Assembly (NCBI RefSeq): GCF_009769385.1
Contig: NZ_ML775961.1
Span: forward strand, 351,119 to 415,118
Direction of reading: 5' to 3'
Length of the DNA: 64,000 nucleotides
From: Saccharothrix deserti
GTDB taxonomy: Bacteria > Actinomycetota > Actinomycetes > Mycobacteriales > Pseudonocardiaceae
Shown here piece after piece: positions 52,201 through 60,479 of the stretch; positions within the stretch are counted from its first letter, which is position 1, and each line of letters begins with the position of its first letter. The position numbers and the translations under genes were made by a program. Below the pieces are notes generated by a model, which saw only the letters and a program-made list of their open reading frames with translations, was not told the origin of the DNA and did no database searches.

Positions 52201-53421
52201 GTGGAGGCTGGAGAGTTGACCACCACGCTGATCGTCATCGCGGTCCTGGTGCTGTTCGTGCTGGTAGTCATGGTGAAGTCGGTGCTGGTCATCCCGCAGG
52301 CCACGGCCGCGGTGATCGAGCGGCTGGGCCGCTACCGCACCACCGCCGCGCCCGGGTTGAACATCCTGGTGCCGTTCTTCGACCGGGTGCGTGCCCGGAT
52401 CGACCTGCGCGAGCAGGTGGTGTCGTTCCCGCCGCAGCCGGTGATCACGCAGGACAACCTGACGGTGTCGATCGACACCGTCGTGTACTTCCAGGTGACC
52501 GATCCGCGTGCCGCGGTGTACGAGATCTCGAACTACATCGTGGGTGTGGAGCAGTTGGCGACCACGACGCTGCGCAACCTGGTCGGCGGGATGAGCCTGG
52601 AGGAGACGCTCACGTCGCGTGACCAGATCAACAACCAGTTGCGCGGTGTGCTGGACGAGGCGACCGGGCGGTGGGGCATCCGGGTGGCGCGGGTGGAGTT
52701 GAAGGCGATCGACCCGCCGCCGTCGATCCAGGACTCGATGGAGAAGCAGATGCGCGCGGACCGGGAGAAGCGCGCGATGATCCTCAACGCCGAGGGCCAG
52801 CGGGAGTCGGCGATCAAGACCGCGGAGGGCCAGAAGCAGGGCCAGATCCTGCAGGCCGAGGGCGCCAAGCAGGCGGCGATCCTGGCGGCGGAGGCGGAGC
52901 GGCAGTCGCGGATCCTGCGGGCGCAGGGCGAGCGGGCGGCCCGCTACCTGCAGGCGCAGGGTCAGGCGAAGGCGATCGAGAAGGTGTTCGCGGCGATCAA
53001 GGCGGGCAAGCCGACGCCGGAGGTGCTGGCCTACCAGTACCTGCAGACGTTGCCGCAGATGGCGCAGGGCGACGCGAACAAGGTGTGGCTGGTGCCGTCG
53101 GACTACGGCAAGGCGTTGGAGGGGTTCGCGCGGATGCTGGGCGCGCCGGGTGAGGACGGGGTGTTCCGCTACGAGCCCCCTGCCTACGAGGAGCCGACGA
53201 CGTCCGCGCCGGAGGAGGACGACCCGGCGGTGGCGGACTGGTTCGACACGGCGCCGGACCCGGCGGTGGCCGAGGCGGTGCGGGCGGCGGAGGCGGTGGC
53301 GCGCAAGGAGGTGCCCGGTCCGCTGGAGCACAGCCCGTTGGCGTCCGGTCCGTCGGTGCGTGAGGTGGAGTCCGGGGAGACGGCCGGGGAGACGGAGCCG
53401 CCGCGCTCGCTGAACGAGTGA
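52201..53421 (+). CDS. SPFH/stomatin-like band 7 protein
   Basis: 406 residues. An N-terminal membrane helix (about 7-27, LIVIAVLVLFVLVVMVKSVL) is followed by the SPFH domain (PQATAAVIERLGRYRTTAAP; GLNILVPFFDRVRARIDLRE) and a coiled coil with AEGQKQGQILQAEGAKQAAI (about 195-270). The C-terminal 90 residues are acidic and proline-rich, probably disordered. It should oligomerise at the membrane with the NfeD protein encoded immediately upstream and organise membrane microdomains or guard membrane proteins. The GTG start abuts the preceding stop. Confidence 0.93.
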   Translation: MEAGELTTTLIVIAVLVLFVLVVMVKSVLVIPQATAAVIERLGRYRTTAAPGLNILVPFFDRVRARIDLREQVVSFPPQPVITQDNLTVSIDTVVYFQVTDPRAAVYEISNYIVGVEQLATTTLRNLVGGMSLEETLTSRDQINNQLRGVLDEATGRWGIRVARVELKAIDPPPSIQDSMEKQMRADREKRAMILNAEGQRESAIKTAEGQKQGQILQAEGAKQAAILAAEAERQSRILRAQGERAARYLQAQGQAKAIEKVFAAIKAGKPTPEVLAYQYLQTLPQMAQGDANKVWLVPSDYGKALEGFARMLGAPGEDGVFRYEPPAYEEPTTSAPEEDDPAVADWFDTAPDPAVAEAVRAAEAVARKEVPGPLEHSPLASGPSVREVESGETAGETEPPRSLNE

Positions 53422-53532
53422 TCTTGGTCGCGGTTTCGGGGGCGTCGGCGTGATCGCCGGCGCCCTTCGGCGTGTTCACGGTGGTTGATCACGTGACGGG
53501 TGTCCGGGTGGCGCGTCGCCGGGTGGGTCGGT

Positions 53533-54513
53533 GTGCGGTTGGATGTCGCGGTGGACGTTCTGACCGGTCGTGCGGCGGCCGCACTGGCCCGGGTCGACGT
53601 CCCGTGGTCGGTGCGGTTCGACGAGTTGGCGTCGGTGTTGGCGGATCTGTCGGCCCTCGTGCGGAGCGGTCCGGGTGGCCGGGTGGTGGCGCAGGAGCTG
53701 GCCGAGGTGCTGGTGGCGGCCGCGCCGGGTGTGGGGCACCGTGCGGCGTTGGCCGGGTTGGTGGACCGGGTGTTGGACCTGCACGCGGTGGCGTGCCTGG
53801 CGGAGCCGCCGGACGGGCGGGAGTTGGCGGCGTGGCTGCTGAAGTTGCAGACGGGGTTCGTCGAGCCGCCGGAGGTGCGGTTGGCGCCGTACGCGTCGTC
53901 GTTGGGTGAGGACGGGTTGGCGTTCTACCGGGCGGAGGCGGTGGCGCGGTTCGAGCGGCTGCCGGTGATCGGGTTCGGCCGGACCGGGCGTTACGACCGG
54001 GAGCGGTGGGCGTTGCTGCGGGTGATGGAGGAGTTGGCCGAGTTCACCGGTGACGTGGACCTGCAGGTGTTGGTGCTGGCCAGGGACCTGTCGTCGGGGT
54101 GGCACTACCTGCAGGTGGCGACGGTGCTGCGGGACGCTGGCCGGTCGGAGGAGGCGCTGGAGTGGGTGGGGCGCGGTCTGGCGGCGACGGGTGGGCGTGG
54201 CGCGGCGACCCGGTTGGTGGACCTGGGTGTGGACGAGTGCCTGCGTGCGGGGTGGGTGGAGCGGGCGGTGGAGTTGCGGCGGCGGGCGTTCCTGGCGCAC
54301 CCGGCGTTGGAGACGTACACGCGGTTGCGGGCCGTGGCGGCCGGGGTGGGCGTGTGGCCGTCGGTGCGGGCGGACGTGCTGGCGCAGTTGGGCGAGGGCT
54401 CGGACGAGGTGTTGCGGCAGGTGGTGGAGGCCGAGTTGGGCGCGGTGTCGGGCGGGTCGGTGCCGGAGTGGTTGCAGCGGCTGCGCGCGGAGTTGGCGCG
54501 TCGGGAGCGGTAG
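53533..54513 (+). CDS. TPR-like repeat protein (DUF6880/SWIM-associated type)
   Basis: About 326 residues, mostly helical. LVLARDLSSGWHYLQVATVL followed by RDAGRSEEALEWVGRGLAAT, and LVDLGVDECLRAGWVERAVE with LRRRAFLAHPALETYTRLR, form tandem helical hairpins like those in actinobacterial proteins of the DUF6880 and SWIM zinc-finger families. No SWIM cysteines are present here. The start is uncertain: GTG 53533 is chosen, with GTG 53500 possible. Function unknown; a protein-interaction scaffold is the safest reading. Confidence 0.65.
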   Translation: MRLDVAVDVLTGRAAAALARVDVPWSVRFDELASVLADLSALVRSGPGGRVVAQELAEVLVAAAPGVGHRAALAGLVDRVLDLHAVACLAEPPDGRELAAWLLKLQTGFVEPPEVRLAPYASSLGEDGLAFYRAEAVARFERLPVIGFGRTGRYDRERWALLRVMEELAEFTGDVDLQVLVLARDLSSGWHYLQVATVLRDAGRSEEALEWVGRGLAATGGRGAATRLVDLGVDECLRAGWVERAVELRRRAFLAHPALETYTRLRAVAAGVGVWPSVRADVLAQLGEGSDEVLRQVVEAELGAVSGGSVPEWLQRLRAELARRER

Positions 54514-54676
54514 GCGCGGGGCGGGACGCTCGGGCCGACAGCAGCGAGGTCGGCAGCACTCGAGCGAGGGCGACCCGCACTCGTGCAGGCGGCGCAGCCT
54601 GTCTTCCTCGACGTCGTCGGGGATCAACGGCCGGATCTCCGCCAGCACGCCGTCCCGCGCTCTCCCTGACGAACCG

Positions 54677-54845
54677 ATGTCGCGTCGTGAACTGGCCGAG
54701 GCGGTCAACGCCTGGCTGTGGGAGACCACCGGGAAGCGGTACAGCCTCGATGCGCACGGGATCGCGCGGTACGAACGCGGAGCCGTGCGCTGGCCAGGTG
54801 CCCATTACCGAACCGGGCTGCGGCACGTGCTCGGCGCGCAACGTC
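54677..54845 (+). pseudogene. Remnant of an XRE-type regulator
   Basis: The frame MSRRELAEAVNAWLWETTGK followed by YSLDAHGIARYERGAVRWP reads as the N-terminal DNA-binding part of a common actinobacterial XRE-type regulator. After RHVLGA the similarity stops and the frame continues into unrelated sequence. 54514-54676 carries no recognisable gene. It is probably a truncated remnant at the edge of a degraded insertion. Confidence 0.55.
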
Positions 54846-54929
54846 ACCGGTCGAACTCGTCCGCCAACCCGTGGTCACCTCGTGGCGGTTGTTCGGCATC
54901 GAGCGCTTGGCCGCGCGGGAGCGCATCGA

Positions 54930-55016
54930 GTGGAGGCCCGTTACGGGCTGCTCAAACGTGCCGCCGAGGCCAACGGGTCGACCGTGGAGGGCCTGGGCGC
55001 GGGCGGGGAGTCGTGA
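54930..55016 (+). pseudogene. C-terminal fragment of a phage-like protein
   Basis: The last 28 residues of an open frame, VEARYGLLKRAAEANGSTVE then GLGAGGES, look like the end of a small phage head-tail joining protein. Its stop overlaps the start of the next gene by GTGA, the usual phage coupling. The upstream part is missing. Confidence 0.35.
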
Positions 55017-55432
55017 CCCTGCCGGTGCCGGTCGACGTGGCCGGGCTGGTCGTCCGCGTGCTCCGGCCGCAGCTCGCCGCCCGCCCGGAACCGGTCGTGT
55101 CCGGCATCCGGGTGTCCACCCGGGTCGGGCACGGCCGCGATGGTGGTCCGCCGTCGTTGCCGTGGCTGCTGGTCGCGGAGGACGGTCACACCTGGCGGTG
55201 GCCGGCTGTTCAGCGTGTGGTGGTCCGGCTGACCTGTTGGCACCGCTCCGAGCACGCCGCGAAGGCCGCGGTGGGCCTGGCGCTGGCGCTGCTGTGCGCC
55301 CCGAACCCCGCACCGGGCGTGATCTCGGCAGCCCCGGTCACCGGCCCACTCGGCGGGCTGGACCCGCACACCGACCAACCGCTGGCCACCGCCGCAGCCG
55401 CGGTGCGTGCCCGCACACCCACCCGTCCCTGA
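55013..55432 (+). CDS. Phage tail-terminator-like small protein
   Basis: 139 residues from GTG 55013. VPVDVAGLVVRVLRPQLAAR and VVVRLTCWHRSEHAAKAAVG are followed by LALALLCAPN; the arrangement (short N-terminal strand-helix, central 'RLTCW' strand, then a helix) resembles the small tail-completion proteins of actinophages. No database check was possible, so the family name is tentative. It is coupled to an upstream fragment (54930-55016). Together they suggest an eroded prophage. Confidence 0.45.
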   Translation: MTLPVPVDVAGLVVRVLRPQLAARPEPVVSGIRVSTRVGHGRDGGPPSLPWLLVAEDGHTWRWPAVQRVVVRLTCWHRSEHAAKAAVGLALALLCAPNPAPGVISAAPVTGPLGGLDPHTDQPLATAAAAVRARTPTRP

Positions 55433-55576
55433 CGGGCACACGCTTCACCCCACCCGTTCCGGGAAGGCGACTATAAGCACGCCAGCACTCATCGACGACC
55501 GGAACTCCGCCTGGCGTAAAGGAAACCGCACCTGTGATCCGTGCCCTGCTGCATCCGCCCACGTCTTCGGCATGTT

Positions 55577-55864
55577 GTGCCGTACCCGGGAGGTGGCCTC
55601 CTGGACTTCTCGTTCCTGCTCAGCCTCGGCGTGGCCGGGGCGCTGGTGGTCGTGGACTACCTGCTCTCGGTGGACCACCGGCTCATGACCGCCAACCGGT
55701 CCGACCGCGCCGAGTACCCGGCGGCGTTGGCCGCCCGTGAGACGGCGCACGCCGCCGAGCTGGCGGCGGCCCACGCTGGGGGTTCGACTCTCGGGGTCAG
55801 GTGTAGGCGGGTGGGCGGCGGTCGGTCCAGGGGCGGGCGCGTTCGAGTTGGCCGGCGGCGGTGA
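55577..55864 (+). CDS. Hypothetical small membrane protein
   Basis: Up to 95 residues. LLDFSFLLSLGVAGALVVVD followed by YLLSV is a probable membrane helix, then a charged Ala-rich helix (AALAARETAHAAELAAAHAG). The start is uncertain: GTG 55577, or a CTG just after GGGAGGTGG. The 3' end overlaps the convergent amidase gene by about 68 bases, which weakens the case. It may belong to the phage remnant. Confidence 0.3.
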   Translation: MPYPGGGLLDFSFLLSLGVAGALVVVDYLLSVDHRLMTANRSDRAEYPAALAARETAHAAELAAAHAGGSTLGVRCRRVGGGRSRGGRVRVGRRR

Positions 55865-57308
55865 GGACGGTGCGTTCGTCGCCGGTGGGGCCGACGAGTT
55901 GCACGGCCAGGGGCAGGCCGGTGCGGGTGTGGCCGGCGGGGACGGCGGCGGCGGGGTTGCCGGTGACGTTCCACAGGTGCAGGAACGTGGTCATGCGGTC
56001 GGCGGCGAGCAGTGCGGCGATCGTGGGTCGGCGGTCCCATTCGCCGATGCGCAGGGGTGGGCGGGTGAGCGCGGGGGTGAGCAGCAGGTCGTGGTCGCCG
56101 AAGATCCGGTTGGCGTGTTCGGTGAGTTTCGCGGTCTGGGCGAGGGCGGCGCGCACGACCGGTGCGGGCAGGGAGCGGCCGAGGGCGGCGACGGCGCGGG
56201 TGCGGGCGTCGAGCCGGTCGGGTCGGTCGAGTTCGTGTTCGGTGGTGGCGGCGCTGGTGAGGTAGCGGACGGCGAACCCGACGGGTCCGGTGAGGTCGTG
56301 CTGCTCGGGGTCGACGCGGGTGACGTCGTGGCCGAGGTCGACGAGCAGCCCGGCGGTGTCGAGGACGGCGTCGCGGACCTCGGGGTCGACGGGGATGCCG
56401 GGGCCCCAGGGGCGCAGGGACACGGCGATGCGCAGTGACCGGGTGTCGGTGACGGCGGTGGTGTGGTCGGTCCCGGGTGCGAGGACGTCGAGGAGCAGGG
56501 CGGCGTCGGCGACGTGGCGGGTGATGGGTCCGGCGGCGACGAGGCCGTTCCAGACGTCGCGGTCGGGGTCGAGCGGGACGCGGTCGCGTTGCGGTTTGAG
56601 GCCGAACAGGCCCGTGCACGCCGCGGGGATGCGGATGGAGCCCGCGCCGTCGGTGCCGATGGCGGCGCCGACGAGACCGGCGGCGACGGCGGCGGCCGAT
56701 CCCCCGCTGGACCCGCCGGGCGAGTGGTCGGGTGACCAGGGGTTGCGGGTGGCGCCGGCCCAGGTGGACTCGGTGTAGGGCCACAGGCCGAGTTCGGGCA
56801 TGCGGGTGCGGCCGACGATGACGGCTCCGGCGTCGCGCAGGCGGCGGACGATCCCGGAGTCGGCGGGCGCGGTGGTGTCGACGGCGGCGGTGCCCTTGGT
56901 GGTGGGCAGTCCGGCGATGGCGAGGTCTTCCTTGACCGCGACGGGCACGCCGAGCAGGGGCGCGTCCTCGCCGCGGGCGCGGCGGGCGTCGGCGTGGTCG
57001 GCGTCGGCGAGGGCACGGTCGGTGAAGACGAGCCGGAACGCGTTGAGGCCGCGGTCGTAGCGGTCGATGCGGCGCAGGCATTCGGCGACGAGGTCGCGTG
57101 AGGTGAGCGCGCCGGATCGCAGCAGCCATGTCCGGACTCTATGGCAGGACCGGGTCGGCCGAGCCCCTGGCGCGCACGGAGATCGGCGGTACCGGGGTGT
57201 CGGGGTCAGGCTCGGGCGGGCGGGTTCGGGGTGATCGGGTCGTGGTGGCGGAGGCGACGCCGGTGCACCCCGCGCAGGACCAGCAGTCCGATCAGCAGGA
57301 GCGGCCAC
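55797..57308 (-). CDS. Amidase signature family enzyme, start uncertain
   Basis: The amidase signature triad is intact: Lys in LLGVPVAVKEDLAIAG (about residue 120), the Gly/Ser-rich SPGGSSGGSAAAVAAGL with the cis-Ser and the nucleophilic Ser in GAGSIRIPAACTGLFGLKP. Similarity begins at TWLLRSGALTSRDLVAECL near 57130. No ATG/GTG/TTG is available there in frame. The first upstream start (GTG 57308) adds 57 low-complexity residues, while an ATG at 57129 is out of frame by one base. A frameshift or sequencing error at the 5' end, or loss of about 15 N-terminal residues, is likely. Substrate unknown. Confidence 0.75.
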   Translation of the reverse strand: MAAPADRTAGPARGAPASPPPPRPDHPEPARPSLTPTPRYRRSPCAPGARPTRSCHRVRTWLLRSGALTSRDLVAECLRRIDRYDRGLNAFRLVFTDRALADADHADARRARGEDAPLLGVPVAVKEDLAIAGLPTTKGTAAVDTTAPADSGIVRRLRDAGAVIVGRTRMPELGLWPYTESTWAGATRNPWSPDHSPGGSSGGSAAAVAAGLVGAAIGTDGAGSIRIPAACTGLFGLKPQRDRVPLDPDRDVWNGLVAAGPITRHVADAALLLDVLAPGTDHTTAVTDTRSLRIAVSLRPWGPGIPVDPEVRDAVLDTAGLLVDLGHDVTRVDPEQHDLTGPVGFAVRYLTSAATTEHELDRPDRLDARTRAVAALGRSLPAPVVRAALAQTAKLTEHANRIFGDHDLLLTPALTRPPLRIGEWDRRPTIAALLAADRMTTFLHLWNVTGNPAAAVPAGHTRTGLPLAVQLVGPTGDERTVLTAAGQLERARPWTDRRPPAYT

Positions 57309-57646
57309 GGGAACGGCAGGGGTGAGGCGATCCAGGCGACGGTGAGCAGCAGCAGGACCACGGGCAGCAGCCGTGGTCGCCGGCGTTCGGGTGCGGCCGG
57401 TGGTGGTGGCGGGGCGGGCAGGTCGGCGGTGAGTGCGGCGAGGTCGTGGTGGTGGACGGCGGTGTAGGCGGCGGCGATGCGTTCGTCGGCTTCGGCGAGG
57501 GTGAGGCGGCCTTCGCCCACGGCGTCGCGCAGCCGGGTGGCGGTGTGCTCGCGGTCGGTGTCGGAGGCGCGCAGCGGGAGGCCCGGCTGTGGGGTCCGGG
57601 TTTGCGGGGTCCGGGTTTGGGGGGTGTGGGTGTGCGGGGTGTCCAT
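57206..57646 (-). CDS. DUF1707 SHOCT-like membrane protein
   Basis: 146 residues. LRASDTDREHTATRLRDAVG then EGRLTLAEADERIAAAYTAV is the DUF1707 domain (about 25-80). It is followed by two hydrophobic segments (LLPVVLLLLTVAWIASPLP; WPLLLIGLLVLRGV) separated by a short proline turn. The N-terminus has a HTPQTRTPQTRTPQ repeat encoded by a 15-18 bp tandem DNA repeat. DUF1707 proteins are widespread in actinomycetes with unknown function, probably interacting with regulators at the membrane. Confidence 0.85.
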   Translation of the reverse strand: MDTPHTHTPQTRTPQTRTPQPGLPLRASDTDREHTATRLRDAVGEGRLTLAEADERIAAAYTAVHHHDLAALTADLPAPPPPPAAPERRRPRLLPVVLLLLTVAWIASPLPFPWPLLLIGLLVLRGVHRRRLRHHDPITPNPPARA

Positions 57647-57745
57647 GTGTCCGATGCTCCGCTCGGGCGCGTGTCGCGGCGTCGGTCGGGAAGCGGTGAC
57701 TGGAGTTACGTCCGTCGACGTACGTGTGCGGGCATGATCGGGGGT

Positions 57746-58624
57746 ATGTCCTCGTGGCTGGTGCCGTTGGCGGTGGCGTTGGTCGTCGTCTGGGTGGTCG
57801 TGCGTCATGTGCGCGCGTCCCACTCGGCGACGTTGCTCGACGAGCACGCGCGGCGGCGGGTGGGGCCGGAGGCGGTGCCCGCCCCGGTGTCGGTGTGGCG
57901 GGAGGCCAACCGGTTGTTCCGGGCGGGCGAGGAGGAGGGGTTGTTGCTGTTGGCCGAGATCGGCCGGCAGGCGCCCCGGCGGCGGCAGGCGGTGGTGGAC
58001 ACGTGGCTGGCGGCGTTGCGGGGCGGGGTGAGCCTGGGGTTGGACGCGCCGTGGCGGACGGCGGTGGAGCGGGAGCTGGTGTCGCACCTGCGGCCGGGTG
58101 AGGATTTCTGGCCGGGCATGAACGTGGTCGCGCCGGGGGCGATCCTGGTGGATTTCGACCTGTCGGGCTGCCGGGTGAACCAGGTCAACCTGACGGGCGC
58201 GGTGTTCCTGGGTGATGCCCGGTTCGAGGCGATGACGGTGACGGGTGACGCGGACTTCGCGGGCGCGCGGTTCCTGCGGCACGCGGTGTTCACGGACGCG
58301 TTGTTCGCGCGGTCGGCGTCGTTCGGGTCGGCGGTGTTCACGGGGAACGTGTCGTTGCGGTCGGCGCAGGTGGCGGACCAGTTGGTGTTCGCGCGGGCGA
58401 AGGTGTCGGGTCGGGCGGACCTGCGGCGGGCCGAGGTGTCGGGTCGGGCGGATTTCCGGCACGTGCGGTTCGGCGGGCGGGCGTTGTTCGGTGACGTGGT
58501 GTTCCACCAGGACGCGTGGTTCCGGCACGCCTGGTTCCGGGGGCGCACGGATGTGGGGTCGGCGTTGATCGGTGAGGCGGCGGAGTTCGGCAACGCCCGC
58601 TTCGGCCGCCGCGTCATGCAGTGA
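57746..58624 (+). CDS. Pentapeptide-repeat-like membrane-anchored protein
   Basis: 292 residues. An N-terminal membrane helix (LVPLAVALVVVWVVVRHV) is followed by a helical region and, from about residue 130, strands of A(D/N)LxX/F-type repeats (DARFEAMTVTGDADFAGARF; ASFGSAVFTGNVSLRSAQVA; ADFRHVRFGGRALFGDVVFH) that would fold as a right-handed beta-helix. In-frame ATG 57734 is an alternative start. No toxin or DNA-gyrase-mimic signature can be assigned. Confidence 0.8.
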   Translation: MSSWLVPLAVALVVVWVVVRHVRASHSATLLDEHARRRVGPEAVPAPVSVWREANRLFRAGEEEGLLLLAEIGRQAPRRRQAVVDTWLAALRGGVSLGLDAPWRTAVERELVSHLRPGEDFWPGMNVVAPGAILVDFDLSGCRVNQVNLTGAVFLGDARFEAMTVTGDADFAGARFLRHAVFTDALFARSASFGSAVFTGNVSLRSAQVADQLVFARAKVSGRADLRRAEVSGRADFRHVRFGGRALFGDVVFHQDAWFRHAWFRGRTDVGSALIGEAAEFGNARFGRRVMQ

Positions 58625-58698
58625 GGGCGCGGTCCGGGGTTGCGGGTGGTGGAGAGTCGACGCGGTTGGTGCCGTCGTCGCGGCCCCGGCGGGCGGGG

Positions 58699-59211
58699 TC
58701 AGGCGGTGCGGGTGCGGTGGTCGGCGACGTGGACGCGGTTGGCGCAGCGGGTGGTGCAGAAGCGGCGGCGGCCGTTGCGGGAGGTGTCGACGTAGACGGT
58801 GTGGCAGCCGGGGCGGGAGCAGCGGCCGAGGCGTCCGGGGTCTTCGCAGACGGTGTGGGCGAGGCCGGCGGCGGTGAACGCGCGGACGCGGTGGGGTGTG
58901 GGTGCGTGTTCGGGGGCGAAGTGCAGGTGGGGTGTGCGGCCGTCGTGGGTGGAGATGTAGGGCTTGGCGGCGGCTTCGGCGAGCAGGTCGTTGACCAGGG
59001 CGACCTGGTCGGGTGTGCCGTCGAAGACGGGTGAGAGGCGGGCGGCCCAGTCGGTGAGTTGGCGGGCCTGGTCGGCGTCGAGGGTGCCGACCGGTTTGTA
59101 GCCGTGCTCGCGCAGCAGGTCGAGCAGGTCGTCGGCGCTGCTGTCGGGGTCGGCGTTGACCAGGGCGGCGGCGAGTTGCGCGGCCGCGCCGCCGTAAGGG
59201 TTGAAATGCAC
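58699..59211 (-). CDS. CGNR zinc-finger protein (ABATE domain)
   Basis: 170 residues. The N-terminal region (about 1-110, HFNPYGGAAAQLAAALVNAD; LLREHGYKPVGTL) is an ABATE-type domain. The C-terminus has the zinc finger GRCSRPGCHTVYVDTSRNG then RRRFCTTRCANRVHV, where CANR replaces the usual CGNR. Family members are putative stress-responsive transcription regulators. It is divergent from the tiny zinc protein at 59237. Confidence 0.88.
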   Translation of the reverse strand: MHFNPYGGAAAQLAAALVNADPDSSADDLLDLLREHGYKPVGTLDADQARQLTDWAARLSPVFDGTPDQVALVNDLLAEAAAKPYISTHDGRTPHLHFAPEHAPTPHRVRAFTAAGLAHTVCEDPGRLGRCSRPGCHTVYVDTSRNGRRRFCTTRCANRVHVADHRTRTA

Positions 59212-59236
59212 TGAACCATGACATCACGCTGGTGGG

Positions 59237-59413
59237 GTGAACACCAGATGCCCTTGTTGCGGGTGGCCCAGCGCCGAGCACGTCTACCCGGTCTCGTCGC
59301 ACCGTTCGGTGGACTACGTGCGCTGTGTGTGCGGGGTGTGGCTGGTGGTGGAGGCGGGACGGGTGGTGGCGACCGCGGGACGGCCGCGATCGGCCGGGGT
59401 CACGTCCCCCTGA
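59237..59413 (+). CDS. Small zinc-ribbon-like protein (58 aa)
   Basis: A 58-residue frame from GTG 59237 to TGA 59411-59413: NTRCPCCGWPSAEHVYPVSS, then VDYVRCVCGVWLVVEAGRVV. Two cysteine pairs (CPCC near residue 5 and CVC near 30) suggest a zinc ribbon. It fills the gap between the divergent CGNR gene and the convergent sucrase/ferredoxin-like gene and has typical actinobacterial codon bias (mostly G or C at third positions). The RBS is weak. I do not recognise the family. Confidence 0.6.
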   Translation: MNTRCPCCGWPSAEHVYPVSSHRSVDYVRCVCGVWLVVEAGRVVATAGRPRSAGVTSP

Positions 59414-59427
59414 CAGGCCGGCTCGGG

Positions 59428-60342
59428 TCAGCCGACGGGGACGAGTTGCTCGACGGCGGTGACGACGAGTTCGGTGGCCTGGGTGGGGATCGCGCCGCAG
59501 CTGGCGGGGCGGGCGGCCGGGAGGTCGCGGGTGTCGACGGTGACGCGCCAGGCGCGGCCGTCGGTGTGGTGGACGGTGTCGCCGTGGACGGTGAGCACGT
59601 CGCGGTGTTCGCCGATGTGGTCGCGGACGGCGAGTTCGGCGGCCTGGCCGTGCGGGGCGTGGGTGGAGCGGCCCCGGCAGCGGTCGGTGACGACGCGTCC
59701 GCGGGCGGCGTGGTCGAGCAGCAGGGTGGCGAAGTCGGTGTCGAGGCGGCCGTAGGTGTAGCCGGTGGGCAGCAGCACGCCGGTGGGTGCGAAGCGGTGG
59801 CCGCCGGTGTGGGTGCACTCCCAGACGGCGTCGGGGCGGGTGGCCGCGAGGTCTTCGGCGAGGGGGCGGCCGCGCAGGGCGCAGCACACGTCGCGGCGGC
59901 TGTTGGTGCACACCAGGAGCAGCGGGTGCGTGACGGGGGTGCCGAAGCCGGTGGAGCGGCCGGCGCCGAGGGCGGCGAAGTCGAGGTCGAGCAGCGCGTC
60001 GGGTGCGGCGACGTCGGTCTGTTCGAGCCACGGCCGGCCGGGGGTGGTGGCGGCGAGGTAGACGCGGCGCGGGGTGTCGCGGTGGGTGTCGGCGTGGCGG
60101 CCGGGGCGGCGGATGAGCAGGACGCGGACGCCGGTGGCGGCGGCGCGGCGGGCGAGTTCGGCGCCGAGCGCGGGGTCGAGGCGGCTCTGGGTGAGGGCGT
60201 CGCGTCCCCAGGGGCCGGGTTGTTCGAGGCAGATCCACGCGGCGGCGGTGGCGGCGGTGCCCGCCTGGGGTTCCTCGAGGTCCGCGGAGATCGCGGCGCA
60301 ACGCGGCTCGGTCACGGCCTCAGGGTGCCCTGGCAGCGCCAT
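59428..60342 (-). CDS. Sucrase/ferredoxin-like family protein
   Basis: About 304 residues. LLVCTNSRRDVCCALRGRPL and AVWECTHTGGHRFAPTGVLL are the hallmark Cys and C-x-H-xxx-H segments of the sucrase/ferredoxin-like family, which carries a thioredoxin-like ferredoxin fold and may hold an Fe-S cluster. WICLEQPGPWGRDALTQSRL is the conserved N-terminal block. The start is taken at ATG 60342; GTG 60315 or an ATG at 60369 are alternatives. Biochemical role unknown. Confidence 0.85.
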   Translation of the reverse strand: MALPGHPEAVTEPRCAAISADLEEPQAGTAATAAAWICLEQPGPWGRDALTQSRLDPALGAELARRAAATGVRVLLIRRPGRHADTHRDTPRRVYLAATTPGRPWLEQTDVAAPDALLDLDFAALGAGRSTGFGTPVTHPLLLVCTNSRRDVCCALRGRPLAEDLAATRPDAVWECTHTGGHRFAPTGVLLPTGYTYGRLDTDFATLLLDHAARGRVVTDRCRGRSTHAPHGQAAELAVRDHIGEHRDVLTVHGDTVHHTDGRAWRVTVDTRDLPAARPASCGAIPTQATELVVTAVEQLVPVG

Positions 60343-60479
60343 TCGAGTGACACCGGGGGTCGGATTCACGCTTTCGGACGTCCGAGGACTGCTGTGGGTG
60401 TGTGTTCGGGGTGGGTGTTCGCGTTGGGTGGACGCGGAATGGCCGCTGGAACCCGAGGGTGGGACGTAGGTTCGGGGTC

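Noticed and set aside
55765..55800. Possible tRNA T-arm (GGTTCGACTC)
   Set aside because: No matching acceptor stem, D-arm or anticodon arm could be folded around it.
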